Numbered from the stretch's first letter, positions 1 to 9,293 are shown. The stretch is 64,000 bases of DNA from Pseudomonas neuropathica (GCF_015461835.1 NZ_JACOPX010000001.1:372001-436000), one strand, 5' to 3'. Numbers and translations are program-made. The notes: generated from the letters alone by a model not told the origin.

Positions 1-2
1 GT

Positions 3-485
3 TGTCATGATCGGCTGGATCGCAAACTGGCGCATCTGGCCGAGCATCAATTGCCGATCTCGGCGCGCCCGGAAAGTCGCGAAGTGCTGGCGGCGCTGGA
101 TATCGAGGTGTTCAGCGCGCAGCTGTGGCTCGGTGGTTACTTGTTGTATCCGTGGCCCGGGCCGGCTGATTCACCGAGCGGTGCGCACCCGCAGCATTTG
201 CGCGGCAGTTGGTTGCATCAGAAGGATTGGCCAGCATTCGTCGCTCAACGTCCGGCGGGACGCTGGCAACCCCTGCCCCGCCACGCCTGGCTGGCACCAG
301 CGCATTATCCGGCGGACCAGACGTGGACCATGGAGCATTTACGCATGTGGCTGGAGGATCTTGAGCCGCTGGCCCCGGCGCAGTTGATGGTGCGCCTGAT
401 CGAGAATGCGCAGGGGGAATGGGAAGAGTCTGAGCGGTTGTTTCTGGTCTCGGATCTTTGGCCGAATGTCCCCGGCCAGGCCTGA
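3..485 (+). CDS. DUF1853-like protein, C-terminal part (5' end outside window)
   Basis: The reading frame is open from the first bases of the window, so the true start lies upstream and only about 160 C-terminal residues are visible. The segment contains a [11 protein letters not shown] stretch, an [12 protein letters not shown] stretch and a [15 protein letters not shown] stretch, followed by an acidic tail ending in [10 protein letters not shown]. This pattern resembles the C-terminal half of DUF1853 proteins common in Pseudomonas, whose function is not known to me. It ends shortly before a REP inverted repeat and is convergent with arsB. The family call comes from motif memory only. Confidence 0.6.
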   Translation, partial: CHDRLDRKLAHLAEHQLPISARPESREVLAALDIEVFSAQLWLGGYLLYPWPGPADSPSGAHPQHLRGSWLHQKDWPAFVAQRPAGRWQPLPRHAWLAPAHYPADQTWTMEHLRMWLEDLEPLAPAQLMVRLIENAQGEWEESERLFLVSDLWPNVPGQA

Positions 486-508
486 AGTTTTTGTGGCGTT
501 TGTACCGG

Positions 509-580
509 CCCTATCGCGAGCAGGCTCACTCCTACATTGGAATGCGTTCCCCTGTAGGAGTGAGCCTGCTCGCGATAGGG
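509..580. repeat. REP inverted repeat (REPIN-like)
   Basis: Near-perfect 28-bp arms, 509-536 (starting CCCTATCGCGAG) and 553-580, surround a 16-nt loop. The arms carry the GCGAGCAGGCTCACTCCTAC core found at several other places in this window. It sits between convergent genes and could act as a bidirectional terminator or mRNA stabiliser. Confidence 0.9.
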
Positions 581-590
581 TCACCTCGGT

Positions 591-1880
591 CTACAGGGAC
601 AGCCGCAAAGCCAAAGCCGCCAACGTCACCAACAACACCGGCACCGTCAACACAATCCCGACCTTGAAGTAATACCCCCAACCAATGTGAATTCCCTTGC
701 GCTCCAGCACATGCAACCACAACAACGTCGCCAGACTGCCAATCGGCGTGATCTTCGGCCCCAGGTCACTGCCAATCACGTTGGCATAGATCATCGCTTC
801 CTTGACCACTCCGCTGGCCTGACTGGCATCAATCGACAACAAACCAATCAACACCGTCGGCAAATTGTTCATGATCGATGACAGCAACGCGGTCAGCACA
901 CCCGTGCCCATTGCCGCGCCCCAAACGCCATGACCGGCAAAGACATCCAGCCAACCGGCCAGATACCCGGTCAGCCCGGCATTGCGCAGGCCATACACCA
1001 CCAGGTACATGCCCAACGAGAAAATCACAATCTGCCACGGCGCCTCTTTCATCACCTTACGCGTGGAAATCTTGTGCCCGCGGGCGGCGATGCCCAGCAA
1101 CAGCGCGGCGCACACGGCAGATATCGCACTGATCGGAATGCCCAGCGGCTCCAGCGCAAAGCAGCCGATCAGCAGAATCACCAACACCGCCCAACCGGCG
1201 TAGAACGTGGCTTTATCGTGGATCGCGGTTTCGGGATGTTCGAGTTGCTCTGGGTCGTACGCCGCTGGAATGTCGCGGCGGAAAAACCACAGCAGCATGC
1301 CCAGCGTCGCCGCCACGCTGACGAAGTTGACCGGCACCATCACCGCTGCGTAACGGTTGAAACCGATGTGGAAGAAGTCTGCCGAAACAATGTTGACCAG
1401 GTTCGATACCACCAGCGGCAGGCTCGCGGTATCGGCGATAAACCCCGCGCCCATCACGAACGCCAGCGTCGCCGCCGGAGAAAAGCGCAGTGCCAGCAAC
1501 ATCGAAATCACGATCGGTGTGAGGATCAGCGCCGCGCCGTCATTGGCGAACAACGCCGACACCAGTGCGCCGAGCAGCACCATAAAAGCAAACAGCTTGC
1601 GCCCACTGCCCCGCCCCCAACGCGCCACGTGCAATGCGGCCCAGTTGAAGAACCCGGCTTCGTCGAGCAGCAGGCTGATGATGATCAGCGCGACAAAGGT
1701 CCCGGTGGCGTTCCAGATGATCTGCCACACCAGCGGAATGTCGCTGAGGTGAACGACGCCGAAGATCAGCGCCAACACGGCGCCAAGGGTTGCACTCCAG
1801 CCGACACCGAGGCCTTTGGGTTGCCAGATGACAAGGGTAATGGTCAGCAGGAAAATCAGTGACGCAGCGAGCATCCGCAA
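591..1880 (-). CDS. arsB: Arsenite efflux pump ArsB
   Basis: The 429-residue polytopic membrane protein matches ArsB over its whole length. It has the N-terminal [20 protein letters not shown] segment, the [16 protein letters not shown] and [19 protein letters not shown] helices, and the [20 protein letters not shown] and [20 protein letters not shown] segments. ArsB extrudes arsenite or antimonite across the inner membrane, alone by proton exchange or with an ArsA ATPase. No arsR, arsC or arsH lies beside it here, so it is an orphan pump. A flavin reductase gene follows upstream on the same strand after a REP element. Confidence 0.95.
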   Translation of the reverse strand: MRMLAASLIFLLTITLVIWQPKGLGVGWSATLGAVLALIFGVVHLSDIPLVWQIIWNATGTFVALIIISLLLDEAGFFNWAALHVARWGRGSGRKLFAFMVLLGALVSALFANDGAALILTPIVISMLLALRFSPAATLAFVMGAGFIADTASLPLVVSNLVNIVSADFFHIGFNRYAAVMVPVNFVSVAATLGMLLWFFRRDIPAAYDPEQLEHPETAIHDKATFYAGWAVLVILLIGCFALEPLGIPISAISAVCAALLLGIAARGHKISTRKVMKEAPWQIVIFSLGMYLVVYGLRNAGLTGYLAGWLDVFAGHGVWGAAMGTGVLTALLSSIMNNLPTVLIGLLSIDASQASGVVKEAMIYANVIGSDLGPKITPIGSLATLLWLHVLERKGIHIGWGYYFKVGIVLTVPVLLVTLAALALRLSL

Positions 1881-1922
1881 CAGCCTTAAATGAAAATGGG
1901 GTTATGAAGCCAACACAAAACC

Positions 1923-2011
1923 TGTAGGCCTTCGCCTGCTCGCGATAGCGGACTGTCAGTTACCAATTGGTCGACTGACACACCGCTATCGCGAGCAGGC
2001 GAAGGCCTACA
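1923..2011. repeat. REP inverted repeat (REPIN-like)
   Basis: Arms 1923-1951 (TGTAGGCCTTCGCCTGCTCG...) and 1983-2011 are reverse complements and enclose a 31-nt spacer. It lies between two same-strand genes, arsB and the FMN reductase. Confidence 0.9.
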
Positions 2012-2029
2012 TTGTTTTCCGTGTATGGC

Positions 2030-2587
2030 TTATTTTTTGTGTTGCTCTACGAATTGTCCGTAGGCATTGATAAAGCTTTGCAGAAAAGGTTTCACCGACT
2101 CGCTCAACTTGCCCGCCTCGTCAAACGCCGAACCCGCGCCGCCCAGATACGCTTCCGGTTGCTGCATGCACGGCACATTGAGGAATACGAACGACTGGCG
2201 CAGATGCTGATTCGCCCCGAAACCACCGATCGCACCCGGCGATACACTGATCACCGCCCCCGGTTTGCCACTCCAGACAGCCTTGCCATAAGGCCGCGAG
2301 CCAACATCGATCGCATTCTTCAGTGGCGCCGGCACCGAACGGTTGTACTCGGGCGTGACAAACAGCACCGCGTCGGAAGAACCCACTTTTTGCCTGAAAG
2401 TGCTGTAGGCTGCCGGCGGTGAATCGCCGTCGATGTCTTCGTTATACAGTGGCAGATCGCCAATTTCGACAATCTCAAGCTTGAGGTTCGCCGGGGCCAG
2501 CTCCGCCAGTGCCAGGGCGACTTTGCGATTGATCGAAGCTTTGCGCAGGCTACCGACCACTACAGCGACGTTGTAGACATTGCTCAT
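2030..2587 (-). CDS. NAD(P)H-dependent FMN reductase, flavodoxin fold
   Basis: The 185-residue protein has the family's flavin phosphate loop GSLRKASINRKVA (residues 12-24) and the FVTPEYNRSVPAPLKNAID motif (about 76-94). It is expected to be a cytosolic, usually dimeric, flavoprotein of the ChrR/YieF type that reduces quinones, azo compounds or chromate with NAD(P)H. It is shorter than ArsH (about 230 residues), so I do not call it arsH in spite of the nearby arsB. The start fits the expected N-terminus of the family. Confidence 0.85.
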   Translation of the reverse strand: MSNVYNVAVVVGSLRKASINRKVALALAELAPANLKLEIVEIGDLPLYNEDIDGDSPPAAYSTFRQKVGSSDAVLFVTPEYNRSVPAPLKNAIDVGSRPYGKAVWSGKPGAVISVSPGAIGGFGANQHLRQSFVFLNVPCMQQPEAYLGGAGSAFDEAGKLSESVKPFLQSFINAYGQFVEQHKK

Positions 2588-2662
2588 GGAAGAACTCTCG
2601 ATAGTCCGTGGGAGGAGCCACTAGTTATAGATGATCCGGTGACGATTCCACCAGCACGCAAT

Positions 2663-2745
2663 GGGAAATTCCCGCGCACTGATTATTTTTTTCCTGTAGG
2701 AAAACTTACAGGCCTTGATGGCGGTCTACCAAGCCGCAAATCAAG
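2663..2745 (+). promoter_or_regulatory. Hairpin-rich leader before the 76-residue protein
   Basis: Three small symmetric elements lie in a row: the palindrome GGGAAATTCCC (2663-2673), a hairpin CCTGTA/TACAGG (2693-2698 with 2707-2712), and a longer hairpin pairing CTTGAT (2714-2719) with ATCAAG (2740-2745) and GCGG (2721-2724) with CCGC (2734-2737). The last one shows TCTACCAAG in its loop. A T-run at 2685-2692 precedes the first hairpin. Function is inferred only from symmetry. Confidence 0.45.
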
Positions 2746-2772
2746 CGTTTTATCTCCAGAGGTTCTAAGCAG

Positions 2773-3003
2773 ATGGCAGCAGTACTGGTCGGTCAGTTCC
2801 ATGCAAGAGATGCGGAAGGCCGCGTTTATTCCGTGCATGAGTTCCAGGAATCCAACCCGTCGGCAGACGGTTCCACTGGCTCGGAGCCGATTTACAAACT
2901 GGCCATTGGCGATCGCGTCAACAAGGTCAACGACAACGAGTTTCTCCTGGTTCAGTCAGGCATCACCCTGACCCGTGAGCCTGAGACCACCGTCGCTTCA
3001 TAA
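2773..3003 (+). CDS. Conserved small protein of unknown function (76 aa)
   Basis: The product begins MAAVLVGQFHARDAEGRVYSVHE and is a compact, acidic, soluble protein without signal peptide or membrane segment. The regular beta-strand-like pattern (VLVGQFHA, VYSVHEFQE, EPIYKLAIGDRV, NEFLLVQSGITLTRE) suggests a small beta barrel. It resembles short hypothetical proteins I associate with Pseudomonas, but I cannot name the family. Codon use matches the neighbours, and it is preceded by a leader with several hairpins. Confidence 0.7.
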   Translation: MAAVLVGQFHARDAEGRVYSVHEFQESNPSADGSTGSEPIYKLAIGDRVNKVNDNEFLLVQSGITLTREPETTVAS

Positions 3004-3088
3004 CTGGCCGTTATGAGCAGAAGTCATATGCGCAGAGTTGGGGTAGGATTCAGCCACTGACCCCACCTGCTGAACATGGACTTCACGC

Positions 3089-3982
3089 ATGCGTTTACGT
3101 CATATCGAAGTGATTCAGGCGCTCTTGCAGACCGGTCACCTGGGCACTGCCGCCGAATGGCTGGAGTTGCCGCTGGCCGAGGTCGAAGAGCGTTTGCGTG
3201 AAGCCGAGAGTCAGCTGGGGTTCATGCTGTTCGCCAGCGTGCGCGGGCGCCTGCAATCGACCCCTGAAGCGCGGGCGTTGCAGGTGGAAATCGCGCACGT
3301 CTATGCAGCGCTGGAGCCGGTGCAGCGTCTGGCCAGCAGCCTCAAGCAATACCTCGCCCCGCCCCTGCGTATCATCGGCACTCCGCCGCTGGCGCAACAA
3401 TTACTGCCACAAAGCCTTGCCGCCCTGCGCCGACGCCTGCCCGATGCACCGTGCAGCCTGCTCAGCGCGCCAACCCGCGATATCGTCCGCAGCCTGCTAT
3501 TACGCGAAAGCGATCTCGGCTTGAGCCTGCACGATCCCGAACATCCCGACATTGATTGCCGGCCACTGGCCCAGGGCAAGCTGCAACTGCTCGCGCCCCA
3601 TGGCTGGCTGCAACCGAAACAGAAATACATCTCCCTGCAAGATCTCGCTGGCCAGGCCATGGTCGGCCTCGAAGGCCAGGACCCGCTGAGCCCGGCGCTG
3701 GAAAACAAACTCCAGGCGTTGCGCCCGACACCGAGCATCCAGACCCGCGTACAAACCCATCAGATGATGCGCAGCATGGTCGAGGCCGGCGAAGGCCTGG
3801 CCATCGTCGATCCGTTCACCGCACTGGGCGCGCGTCCGGCAGGGCTGGATGTCTGCCCACTGTCGCCGGCCGTGCCGATCAGCCTCTATGCCCTAACGTT
3901 CAAGCACATCGCGCCGGCATCGGCGATTCAGACGCTACTGGCGATCATCACGGAACAAGCCGAGGCGATGCTGGCGAGCTGA
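3089..3982 (+). CDS. LysR-family transcriptional regulator
   Basis: The 297-residue protein has an N-terminal winged helix-turn-helix (about residues 3-60, starting MRLRHIEVIQALLQTGHLG) and a periplasmic-binding-protein-like effector domain (about 90-290). The HTH is somewhat unusual: the typical AA...LSQPAVS core is replaced by AAEWLELPLAEVEERLREAE. It converges with the GNAT gene, overlapping its 3' end by about 35 bp. Target and effector cannot be read from the sequence. Confidence 0.88.
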   Translation: MRLRHIEVIQALLQTGHLGTAAEWLELPLAEVEERLREAESQLGFMLFASVRGRLQSTPEARALQVEIAHVYAALEPVQRLASSLKQYLAPPLRIIGTPPLAQQLLPQSLAALRRRLPDAPCSLLSAPTRDIVRSLLLRESDLGLSLHDPEHPDIDCRPLAQGKLQLLAPHGWLQPKQKYISLQDLAGQAMVGLEGQDPLSPALENKLQALRPTPSIQTRVQTHQMMRSMVEAGEGLAIVDPFTALGARPAGLDVCPLSPAVPISLYALTFKHIAPASAIQTLLAIITEQAEAMLAS

Positions 3983-4580
3983 CGGGGTTTTCCAGCGGGT
4001 TATCGAACAATCGATACCAGAACAGCGCCACTTCGGCGGTGTTCGGATCGATGCCGCGATAGCGCAACTGGTCGATGCCACCCATTACATAGCCGCAACG
4101 CTCATACAGGCGACAAGCGCCGAGGTTGTTGTTCTGGGTTTCGAGCATGATCCCCGGCAGTTTTTTCTTGCGACTCCAGAACTGCGCGACATCGAGCAAC
4201 GCCTTGGCCACGCCATGGCGCCGCGCCGGCGCATGCACCGCCAGCTCATCGATATGGGCGAAGCCGTTCCAGTTGGTACTGATCACCAAATGGCCGACCG
4301 GCTGATCATCCAGATACGCCATGAAAATCGCGCTGTCCGGCGCGTTATGAAAGGCGCTGAACTCTTCCGGATCGATGCCGTAGCACTTGCGGTACGGCAC
4401 GATCGGCGTCACCCGCCATTGCTCGACAGGCTGGCCGATCACGGCAGCGCCATAGGCGGCGACCTCGAAACTGAAGTCGCTGCCCCAGATATACGGCGCA
4501 AAGCCTTCATCGGCGACACGCACCGACAGCCCTGGGTATTTCGGATTCATGACCGGTTGCATACTGGGAAAGGTCCTCAT
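3948..4580 (-). CDS. GNAT-family N-acetyltransferase
   Basis: I place the start at the ATG whose first bases overlap the ldcA stop (ATGA, 4577-4580), giving 210 residues. The GNAT core shows the acetyl-CoA loop in AVHAPARRHGVAKALLDVAQ, followed by LETQNNNLGACRLYERCGYVMGGID, the usual motif B region. The enzyme would transfer an acetyl group to an amine. Coupling to a basic amino acid decarboxylase suggests the substrate could be lysine, cadaverine or a related amine, but this is inference from context. Confidence 0.85.
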   Translation of the reverse strand: MRTFPSMQPVMNPKYPGLSVRVADEGFAPYIWGSDFSFEVAAYGAAVIGQPVEQWRVTPIVPYRKCYGIDPEEFSAFHNAPDSAIFMAYLDDQPVGHLVISTNWNGFAHIDELAVHAPARRHGVAKALLDVAQFWSRKKKLPGIMLETQNNNLGACRLYERCGYVMGGIDQLRYRGIDPNTAEVALFWYRLFDNPLENPVSSPASPRLVP

Positions 4581-6832
4581 TCCTTGACGCAATCGACGGT
4601 GTATTGCCGCCCATTGCCTTCATCTTCGTGCTGCAATCCATGCACATCCGCGACAAAACCGGGGAAGCTGCTATCGAACGTGCGAGCAAATTTCAGGTAA
4701 TCAATGATCGAGCGTGTCGACTCGGTAAAGCGTTCGCCGGGCATGATCAGCGGAATCCCGGGTGGATACGGCACCAACATCACCGCGGCGATGCGCCCTT
4801 CCAGATCATCGATCGGCACCGCCTCGACTTCGCCACGCACCAGATGATCGTAGGCGTGCGCCGGTTTCATGGCAATTTCCGGGAGCACGGTGTACATGCG
4901 CTTGAGGTGTTTGGCCGTGGCATTGCTGCGATAACAGGTGTGCAGTTGATCACACAAATCCCGCAGGCCCATGCCGCGATAACGCACGGTGTCTTGCTGG
5001 GCAACACACGGCAGGCAGGTGTCGAGGCGCACATTGGCGTCGTAGCTGCGTTTGAATTCCAGCAACTCGGTGAGCAGCGTGCTCCATTTGCCTTTGGTAA
5101 TGCCCATGGAAAACAGCACCAGAAATGAATACAGACCCGTCTTCTCTACCACCAGCCCCCGCTCCCAGAGGAATTTGCTGACCACCGCCGCCGGGATGCC
5201 CTTCTCGCTCAGCGCGCCGCCGGCGTTCAATCCCGGCATGACCAGCGTGACTTTGATCGGATCGAGCAACACGTAATCGTCGCTGACCTCCCCAAAACCA
5301 TGCCACTCGGCATCCGGTTGCAATAACCAGTCTTCGGTCTGCACGCGGTCGATGCCCTCGACACCCGGCGGCTGCCAGATCGAAAACCACCAGTCATCAG
5401 CGGCGATGTGCTGCCGCAGATTGGCCAGCGCGCGACGGAAGCTCAGCGCTTCGTCAAAGGTTTCCTGCAACAGCGAACGCCCGGCCGGACCTTCCATCAT
5501 TGCCGAGGCAACGTCGAGCGAGGCGATGATGCTGTACTGCGGCGAAGTCGAGATGTGCATCATGAACGCTTCATTGAAACGGTCACGGTCCAGTTGCCGC
5601 GCACCGCCGTCCTGCACATGAATCATCGAGGCCTGACTGAAGGCGGCGAGCAGTTTGTGCGTGGAATGCGTGGTGAATACCAGCGGGCTGTCTTCGCTGC
5701 GCGAGGTAGCCATGCCGTAGCGCCCGGCGAAGAATTCGTGAAACGCCGCATAGGCGTACCAGGCCTCGTCGAAATGCAGCACCTCGACGCTGTTGCCGAG
5801 ACTTTGCTTGATCAGCTCGGCGTTGTAACAGAGGCCGTCGTAAGTCGAATTGGTGACCACGGCGAGCTTGACTTTCGGCGCGCGGCCCTTGGTCAACGGG
5901 CTGGCGTCGATCTTGGCCTGAATCGACTCGCGGCTGAATTCGCTCAGCGGGATCGGGCCGATGATCCCCAGCTCATTACGCTCCGGGCACAGGTACAGCG
6001 GGATCGCCCCGGTCATGATGATCGCGTGCAACACCGACTTGTGGCAATTGCGGTCAACCAGCACCAGATCGTCGCGCGCGACCATCGAATGCCAGACAAT
6101 CTTGTTGGCGGTCGAGGTGCCATTGATCACGAAAAAGGTGTGATCGGCGCCGAAATTGCGCGCTGCACGCGCTTCCGCTTCGGCGAGCGGCCCGGTGTGA
6201 TCGAGCAGCGAACCGAGCTCCGGCACCGACACCGACAAATCCGAACGCAGGGTATTTTCACCGAAGAACTGGTGAAACGCCTGCCCGACCGGACTCTTGT
6301 GATACGCCACACCGCCGCCATGGCCGGGGGTGTGCCAGGAATAATTGGAGTCGGCGGTGTGCTGCACCAGCGCCTTGAAAAACGGCGGCAACAAGCCATC
6401 CAGGTACTTGCGCGCCGCGCGGGCCACTTGCCGGGCGAGGAACGGTACAGTGTCTTCGAACAGATAGAGAATGCCGCGCAATTGATTAAGCTCGGCCATG
6501 GCATCGGCCGGCGCATTTTCCAGGGTGACTTGCTCGCCCAGGGCAAAGATCGGCAGATCCGGTGCGCGCACCCGCGCCAGACCGATCAGCTCGGCCATGT
6601 TCTGCAACAGATGCGAGTGGGTGCTGGCGTCCTCGGCGGCAATCAGCATGCACGCCAGACCATGATGGGTCGACGCGACCAACCGCCCTTCGGCGTAGTC
6701 GGTGGCCGATACGATACTGAAACCTTCCTGCTCCAACTCTTGGGCGATGCCACGGATACGGTCACCGGCGACCGTGTCGGCCTTGATGTCGCGATGAACG
6801 ATCAACACCGGAAACTTCAAATCTTTGTACAT
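4577..6832 (-). CDS. ldcA: Lysine decarboxylase LdcA (PLP-dependent, Orn/Lys/Arg class)
   Basis: Starting at the internal ATG (MYKDLKFPVLIVHRD) gives 751 residues, the length I recall for P. aeruginosa LdcA (PA1818); the longer in-frame extension lacks support. An N-terminal receiver-like wing (about 1-130) precedes the fold-type I PLP domain. The cofactor lysine is in THSTHKLL (K393) and HTPGHGGG near residue 172 helps bind PLP. The product converts L-lysine to cadaverine in the cytosol, feeding cadaverine and 5-aminovalerate metabolism. It is followed without a gap by the GNAT gene. Confidence 0.92.
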   Translation of the reverse strand: MYKDLKFPVLIVHRDIKADTVAGDRIRGIAQELEQEGFSIVSATDYAEGRLVASTHHGLACMLIAAEDASTHSHLLQNMAELIGLARVRAPDLPIFALGEQVTLENAPADAMAELNQLRGILYLFEDTVPFLARQVARAARKYLDGLLPPFFKALVQHTADSNYSWHTPGHGGGVAYHKSPVGQAFHQFFGENTLRSDLSVSVPELGSLLDHTGPLAEAEARAARNFGADHTFFVINGTSTANKIVWHSMVARDDLVLVDRNCHKSVLHAIIMTGAIPLYLCPERNELGIIGPIPLSEFSRESIQAKIDASPLTKGRAPKVKLAVVTNSTYDGLCYNAELIKQSLGNSVEVLHFDEAWYAYAAFHEFFAGRYGMATSRSEDSPLVFTTHSTHKLLAAFSQASMIHVQDGGARQLDRDRFNEAFMMHISTSPQYSIIASLDVASAMMEGPAGRSLLQETFDEALSFRRALANLRQHIAADDWWFSIWQPPGVEGIDRVQTEDWLLQPDAEWHGFGEVSDDYVLLDPIKVTLVMPGLNAGGALSEKGIPAAVVSKFLWERGLVVEKTGLYSFLVLFSMGITKGKWSTLLTELLEFKRSYDANVRLDTCLPCVAQQDTVRYRGMGLRDLCDQLHTCYRSNATAKHLKRMYTVLPEIAMKPAHAYDHLVRGEVEAVPIDDLEGRIAAVMLVPYPPGIPLIMPGERFTESTRSIIDYLKFARTFDSSFPGFVADVHGLQHEDEGNGRQYTVDCVKE

Positions 6833-6940
6833 GAGGCTCAGTGTCCTGAGGCGGCAGGTTTGAATCTGCCAATGCACTCAGGGTAGAGGGTTGCAGCGAA
6901 AGTGGCGAGGGTGGCCACTTGGCTTCATACCGCTAAAAAC

Positions 6941-7016
6941 AAAAGATCGCAGCCTTCGGCAGCTCCTACAGGGGATCACATTTCAATGTAGGAGCTGCCG
7001 CAGGCTGCGATCTTTT
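6941..7016. repeat. REP inverted repeat (AGGAGCTGCC type)
   Basis: Arms 6941-6970 (AAAAGATCGCAGCCTTCGGC...) and 6987-7016 are reverse complements with a single mismatch (TTCGG against CGCAGG). The same family recurs at 40900-40974 and 55648-55740. It lies between the upstream end of ldcA and the 3' end of dnaQ. Confidence 0.9.
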
Positions 7017-7021
7017 GATCT

Positions 7022-7780
7022 TCAGGCTTGGGCGTCAGCTTCCGCGATCTGCGTCCACATCGCCGGGCCACCCGCCGACTTGGCAATAATTTCCAGCCGC
7101 ACCTGATGCGCCGCCAGTTCTTCTTCCGTTGCACGAATGATTCGTGCTGGTTGGCGATCCGCCGGCAAACGACGAATCTCGGTCGCCGAGTTGTCCGCAC
7201 CATCGCCGGTGCCATTGCCGTCAGACGCATTACCCGCCAGCGACAGACTGGTCTGGCCACCGGTCATGGTCAGGTAGACGTCGGCGAGAATCTCCGAGTC
7301 GAGCAAGGCGCCGTGCAGTTCACGGCCGGAGTTGTCGACGCCATAACGTTTGCACAACGCATCGAGGCTGTTGCGCTGCCCCGGGTGACGTTCCCGAGCC
7401 ATCATCAGGGTGTCGAGGATTGAGCAGTGCTGGGTAATGTCAGCGCGATCGTGCTGACCCATCAGGGCGAATTCGTTGTTGATGAAGCCAACGTCGAACG
7501 CCGCGTTGTGGATGATCAGCTGCGCGCCTTTGATGAACTCGAAGAACTCGTCGGCGACTTCGGCAAAGCGCGGCTTGCCGACGAGGAATTCGTTGGTGAT
7601 GCCGTGGACGCCGATGGCGCCTTCATCACTCTCGCGATCCGGTTGCAGGTAAACGTGAAAATGCCGGCCCGTCAGGCGCCGCCCGATCAGTTCGACACAA
7701 CCGATTTCAATGATCCGGTGACCATCGGTCACCGGCATGCCGGTGGTTTCGGTATCGAGTACAACGGATCTGGTGGCCAT
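7022..7780 (-). CDS. dnaQ: DNA polymerase III epsilon subunit (3'-5' proofreading exonuclease)
   Basis: The 252-residue protein has the DEDDh exonuclease motifs: DTETTG (residues 9-14, D9 and E11), NAAFD (D96) and HGALLDSE (H156, D161). The C-terminal region (about 175-252) would carry the segment that binds the alpha polymerase subunit. It removes misincorporated bases in the replicative core. It is adjacent to rnhA on the same strand, separated by a REP element, as I recall for other pseudomonads. Confidence 0.96.
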   Translation of the reverse strand: MATRSVVLDTETTGMPVTDGHRIIEIGCVELIGRRLTGRHFHVYLQPDRESDEGAIGVHGITNEFLVGKPRFAEVADEFFEFIKGAQLIIHNAAFDVGFINNEFALMGQHDRADITQHCSILDTLMMARERHPGQRNSLDALCKRYGVDNSGRELHGALLDSEILADVYLTMTGGQTSLSLAGNASDGNGTGDGADNSATEIRRLPADRQPARIIRATEEELAAHQVRLEIIAKSAGGPAMWTQIAEADAQA

Positions 7781-7866
7781 CAGTGTTCAGCTCTCAACGG
7801 GTCGATCTTGCAAAAAACGCGGATGTTAACACGCTCGGCGGGGTGTTTCAGGTGGACCGTGGCGCG

Positions 7867-7948
7867 CCATTCGCGGGCAAGCTCGCTCCCACAGTGGATT
7901 TGTGTTGTGAACACGATCCAGTGTGGGAGCGAGCTTGCTCGCGAATGG
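7867..7948. repeat. REP inverted repeat (REPIN-like)
   Basis: Arms CCATTCGCGGGCAAGCTCGC... (7867-7893) and its complement (7922-7948) flank a 28-nt spacer. One arm has GCGGGCAA where the other has GCGAGCAA, so the pair carries a single substitution. Confidence 0.88.
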
Positions 7949-7972
7949 TCGCACCACGGTTCAGAATAGAAA

Positions 7973-8443
7973 TCAGCTCTGCTTGTAACCACGCACTTCG
8001 TCGACACCACGATTAGCCAACTGGTCAGCCCGCTCGTTACCGTGATGCCCGATGTGCCCACGCACCCATTTCCAGGTGACCTTGTGGCGGTTGACCTGCT
8101 CATCCAGCTCCTTCCAAAGATCAGCGTTTTTCACCGGCTCCTTCGCTGCGGTTTTCCAGCCGCGCTTCTTCCAGTTGGCCATCCACTCGTTGATGCCCTT
8201 CATCACGTATTGCGAGTCGGTCACCAGCAGCACTTCACAGGGGCGCTTCAAGGCTTCGAGGCCACGGATCGCGCCGAGCAGTTCCATGCGGTTATTGGTG
8301 GTGTTGGTTTCGCCACCCCACAGTTCCTTTTCGACGCCCTTGCACACCAGCAAGGCGCCCCAGCCGCCGGGGCCGGGGTTGCCTTTGCAGGCGCCGTCAG
8401 TGAACAGCTCTACGGTGTCGACGCTTTCAACGCTTTCGCTCAT
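7973..8443 (-). CDS. rnhA: Ribonuclease HI
   Basis: The 156-residue protein shows all the catalytic residues of RNase HI: D16 in [17 protein letters not shown]54 in [10 protein letters not shown]76 in VTDSQYV, H130 in [10 protein letters not shown] and D140 in ERADQLAN. It degrades the RNA strand of RNA-DNA hybrids in the cytosol. A short N-terminal extension (MSESVESVD) precedes the first beta strand. It probably shares a transcript with the methyltransferase gene upstream; the gap is 91 bp. Confidence 0.96.
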   Translation of the reverse strand: MSESVESVDTVELFTDGACKGNPGPGGWGALLVCKGVEKELWGGETNTTNNRMELLGAIRGLEALKRPCEVLLVTDSQYVMKGINEWMANWKKRGWKTAAKEPVKNADLWKELDEQVNRHKVTWKWVRGHIGHHGNERADQLANRGVDEVRGYKQS

Positions 8444-8534
8444 GCCAATCTATCCAGAAAAATGCCTGTCCTGCCGATCACGGATCGACAATGACCGAGG
8501 CCGGGACACACCCGGCCACAAATAAAAGAAAGTT

Positions 8535-9293
8535 TTACGGTTCGATGCGGCGGCGGTTGACCTTGGCCATCGGCAGAGGAATCAGCTTGCCCATCGGCTC
8601 GCGCCGTTCCTGACGCAACGGTCGCAGTCCGACCACAATCTTGCGCGCGACCAGTAAATAGAAGCCGCCACCCGACAGTTGCCAGTCACCGGCCTTGCGT
8701 TCCCAGCCGGCCAGACGGGCCTGCCACTTGGGTGACGCGAGCGGCGGACGATAGCACCCGAAGCGGCGTTTCTCCAGCGCGAAGCCCAGCAGATTGAGCC
8801 AGTCGGCGACTCGCGACGGCGAGATGCAGCGCGCCTGGCGCAAGGCGTCGTGGGCGAACACATGGCGCAGCCCCCAGGTGCTCCAGGGGTTGATGCCGAT
8901 GATCAGCAAATGCCCTCCGGGACGCACGCTGCTCGCTGCTTCACGCAGCAAACCGTGGGGCGACAGGCAGAAATCCAGACCGTGCTGCATCACCACCACA
9001 TCGGCGGCATGCTCGCTCAGCGGCCAGGCCTGCTCCTCGCAGACGATCTCGACCCCGGGCAACGGCGCACCGAGGCGCACATTGCGCTGCACTTGCGGTG
9101 CCGACGGCGGGGTTTCGGCCGATGGCCCGTAGTGCACCAGATAACCGCCAAAGAAACGGCCCAACTCGTCTTCGAGCATGCGCCGCTCTTCATCGAGCAG
9201 AAATTGCCCGAGCGGGCCGGACAACCATTCACGGGCTGCACCGATCAGGGCCAGCCAGTCAGGATCAGCCTGTGCGAACGCTTTATCACTCAT
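8535..9293 (-). CDS. Class I SAM-dependent methyltransferase domain protein
   Basis: The ATG at 9293 (MSDKAFAQADPDW) follows a GGAG at 6-bp spacing and gives 252 residues; the in-frame TTG four codons upstream is less likely. A Methyltransf_11-like region contains DVVVMQHGLDF and VRPGGHLLIIGINPWSTWG, but the canonical GxGxG SAM loop near the N-terminus is not obvious. The tail RRRIEP is basic. It is the counterpart of P. aeruginosa PA1814 by position, divergent from gloB. The substrate is unknown. Confidence 0.82.
   Translation of the reverse strand: MSDKAFAQADPDWLALIGAAREWLSGPLGQFLLDEERRMLEDELGRFFGGYLVHYGPSAETPPSAPQVQRNVRLGAPLPGVEIVCEEQAWPLSEHAADVVVMQHGLDFCLSPHGLLREAASSVRPGGHLLIIGINPWSTWGLRHVFAHDALRQARCISPSRVADWLNLLGFALEKRRFGCYRPPLASPKWQARLAGWERKAGDWQLSGGGFYLLVARKIVVGLRPLRQERREPMGKLIPLPMAKVNRRRIEP

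Noticed and set aside
2639..2971. 110-codon frame overlapping the 76-residue protein
   Set aside because: It uses another frame and runs through the hairpin leader; the other frame is the conserved one.
5408..6886. 492-codon open frame antisense to ldcA
   Set aside because: It is His/Arg/Gly-rich shadow sequence opposite a clear decarboxylase.
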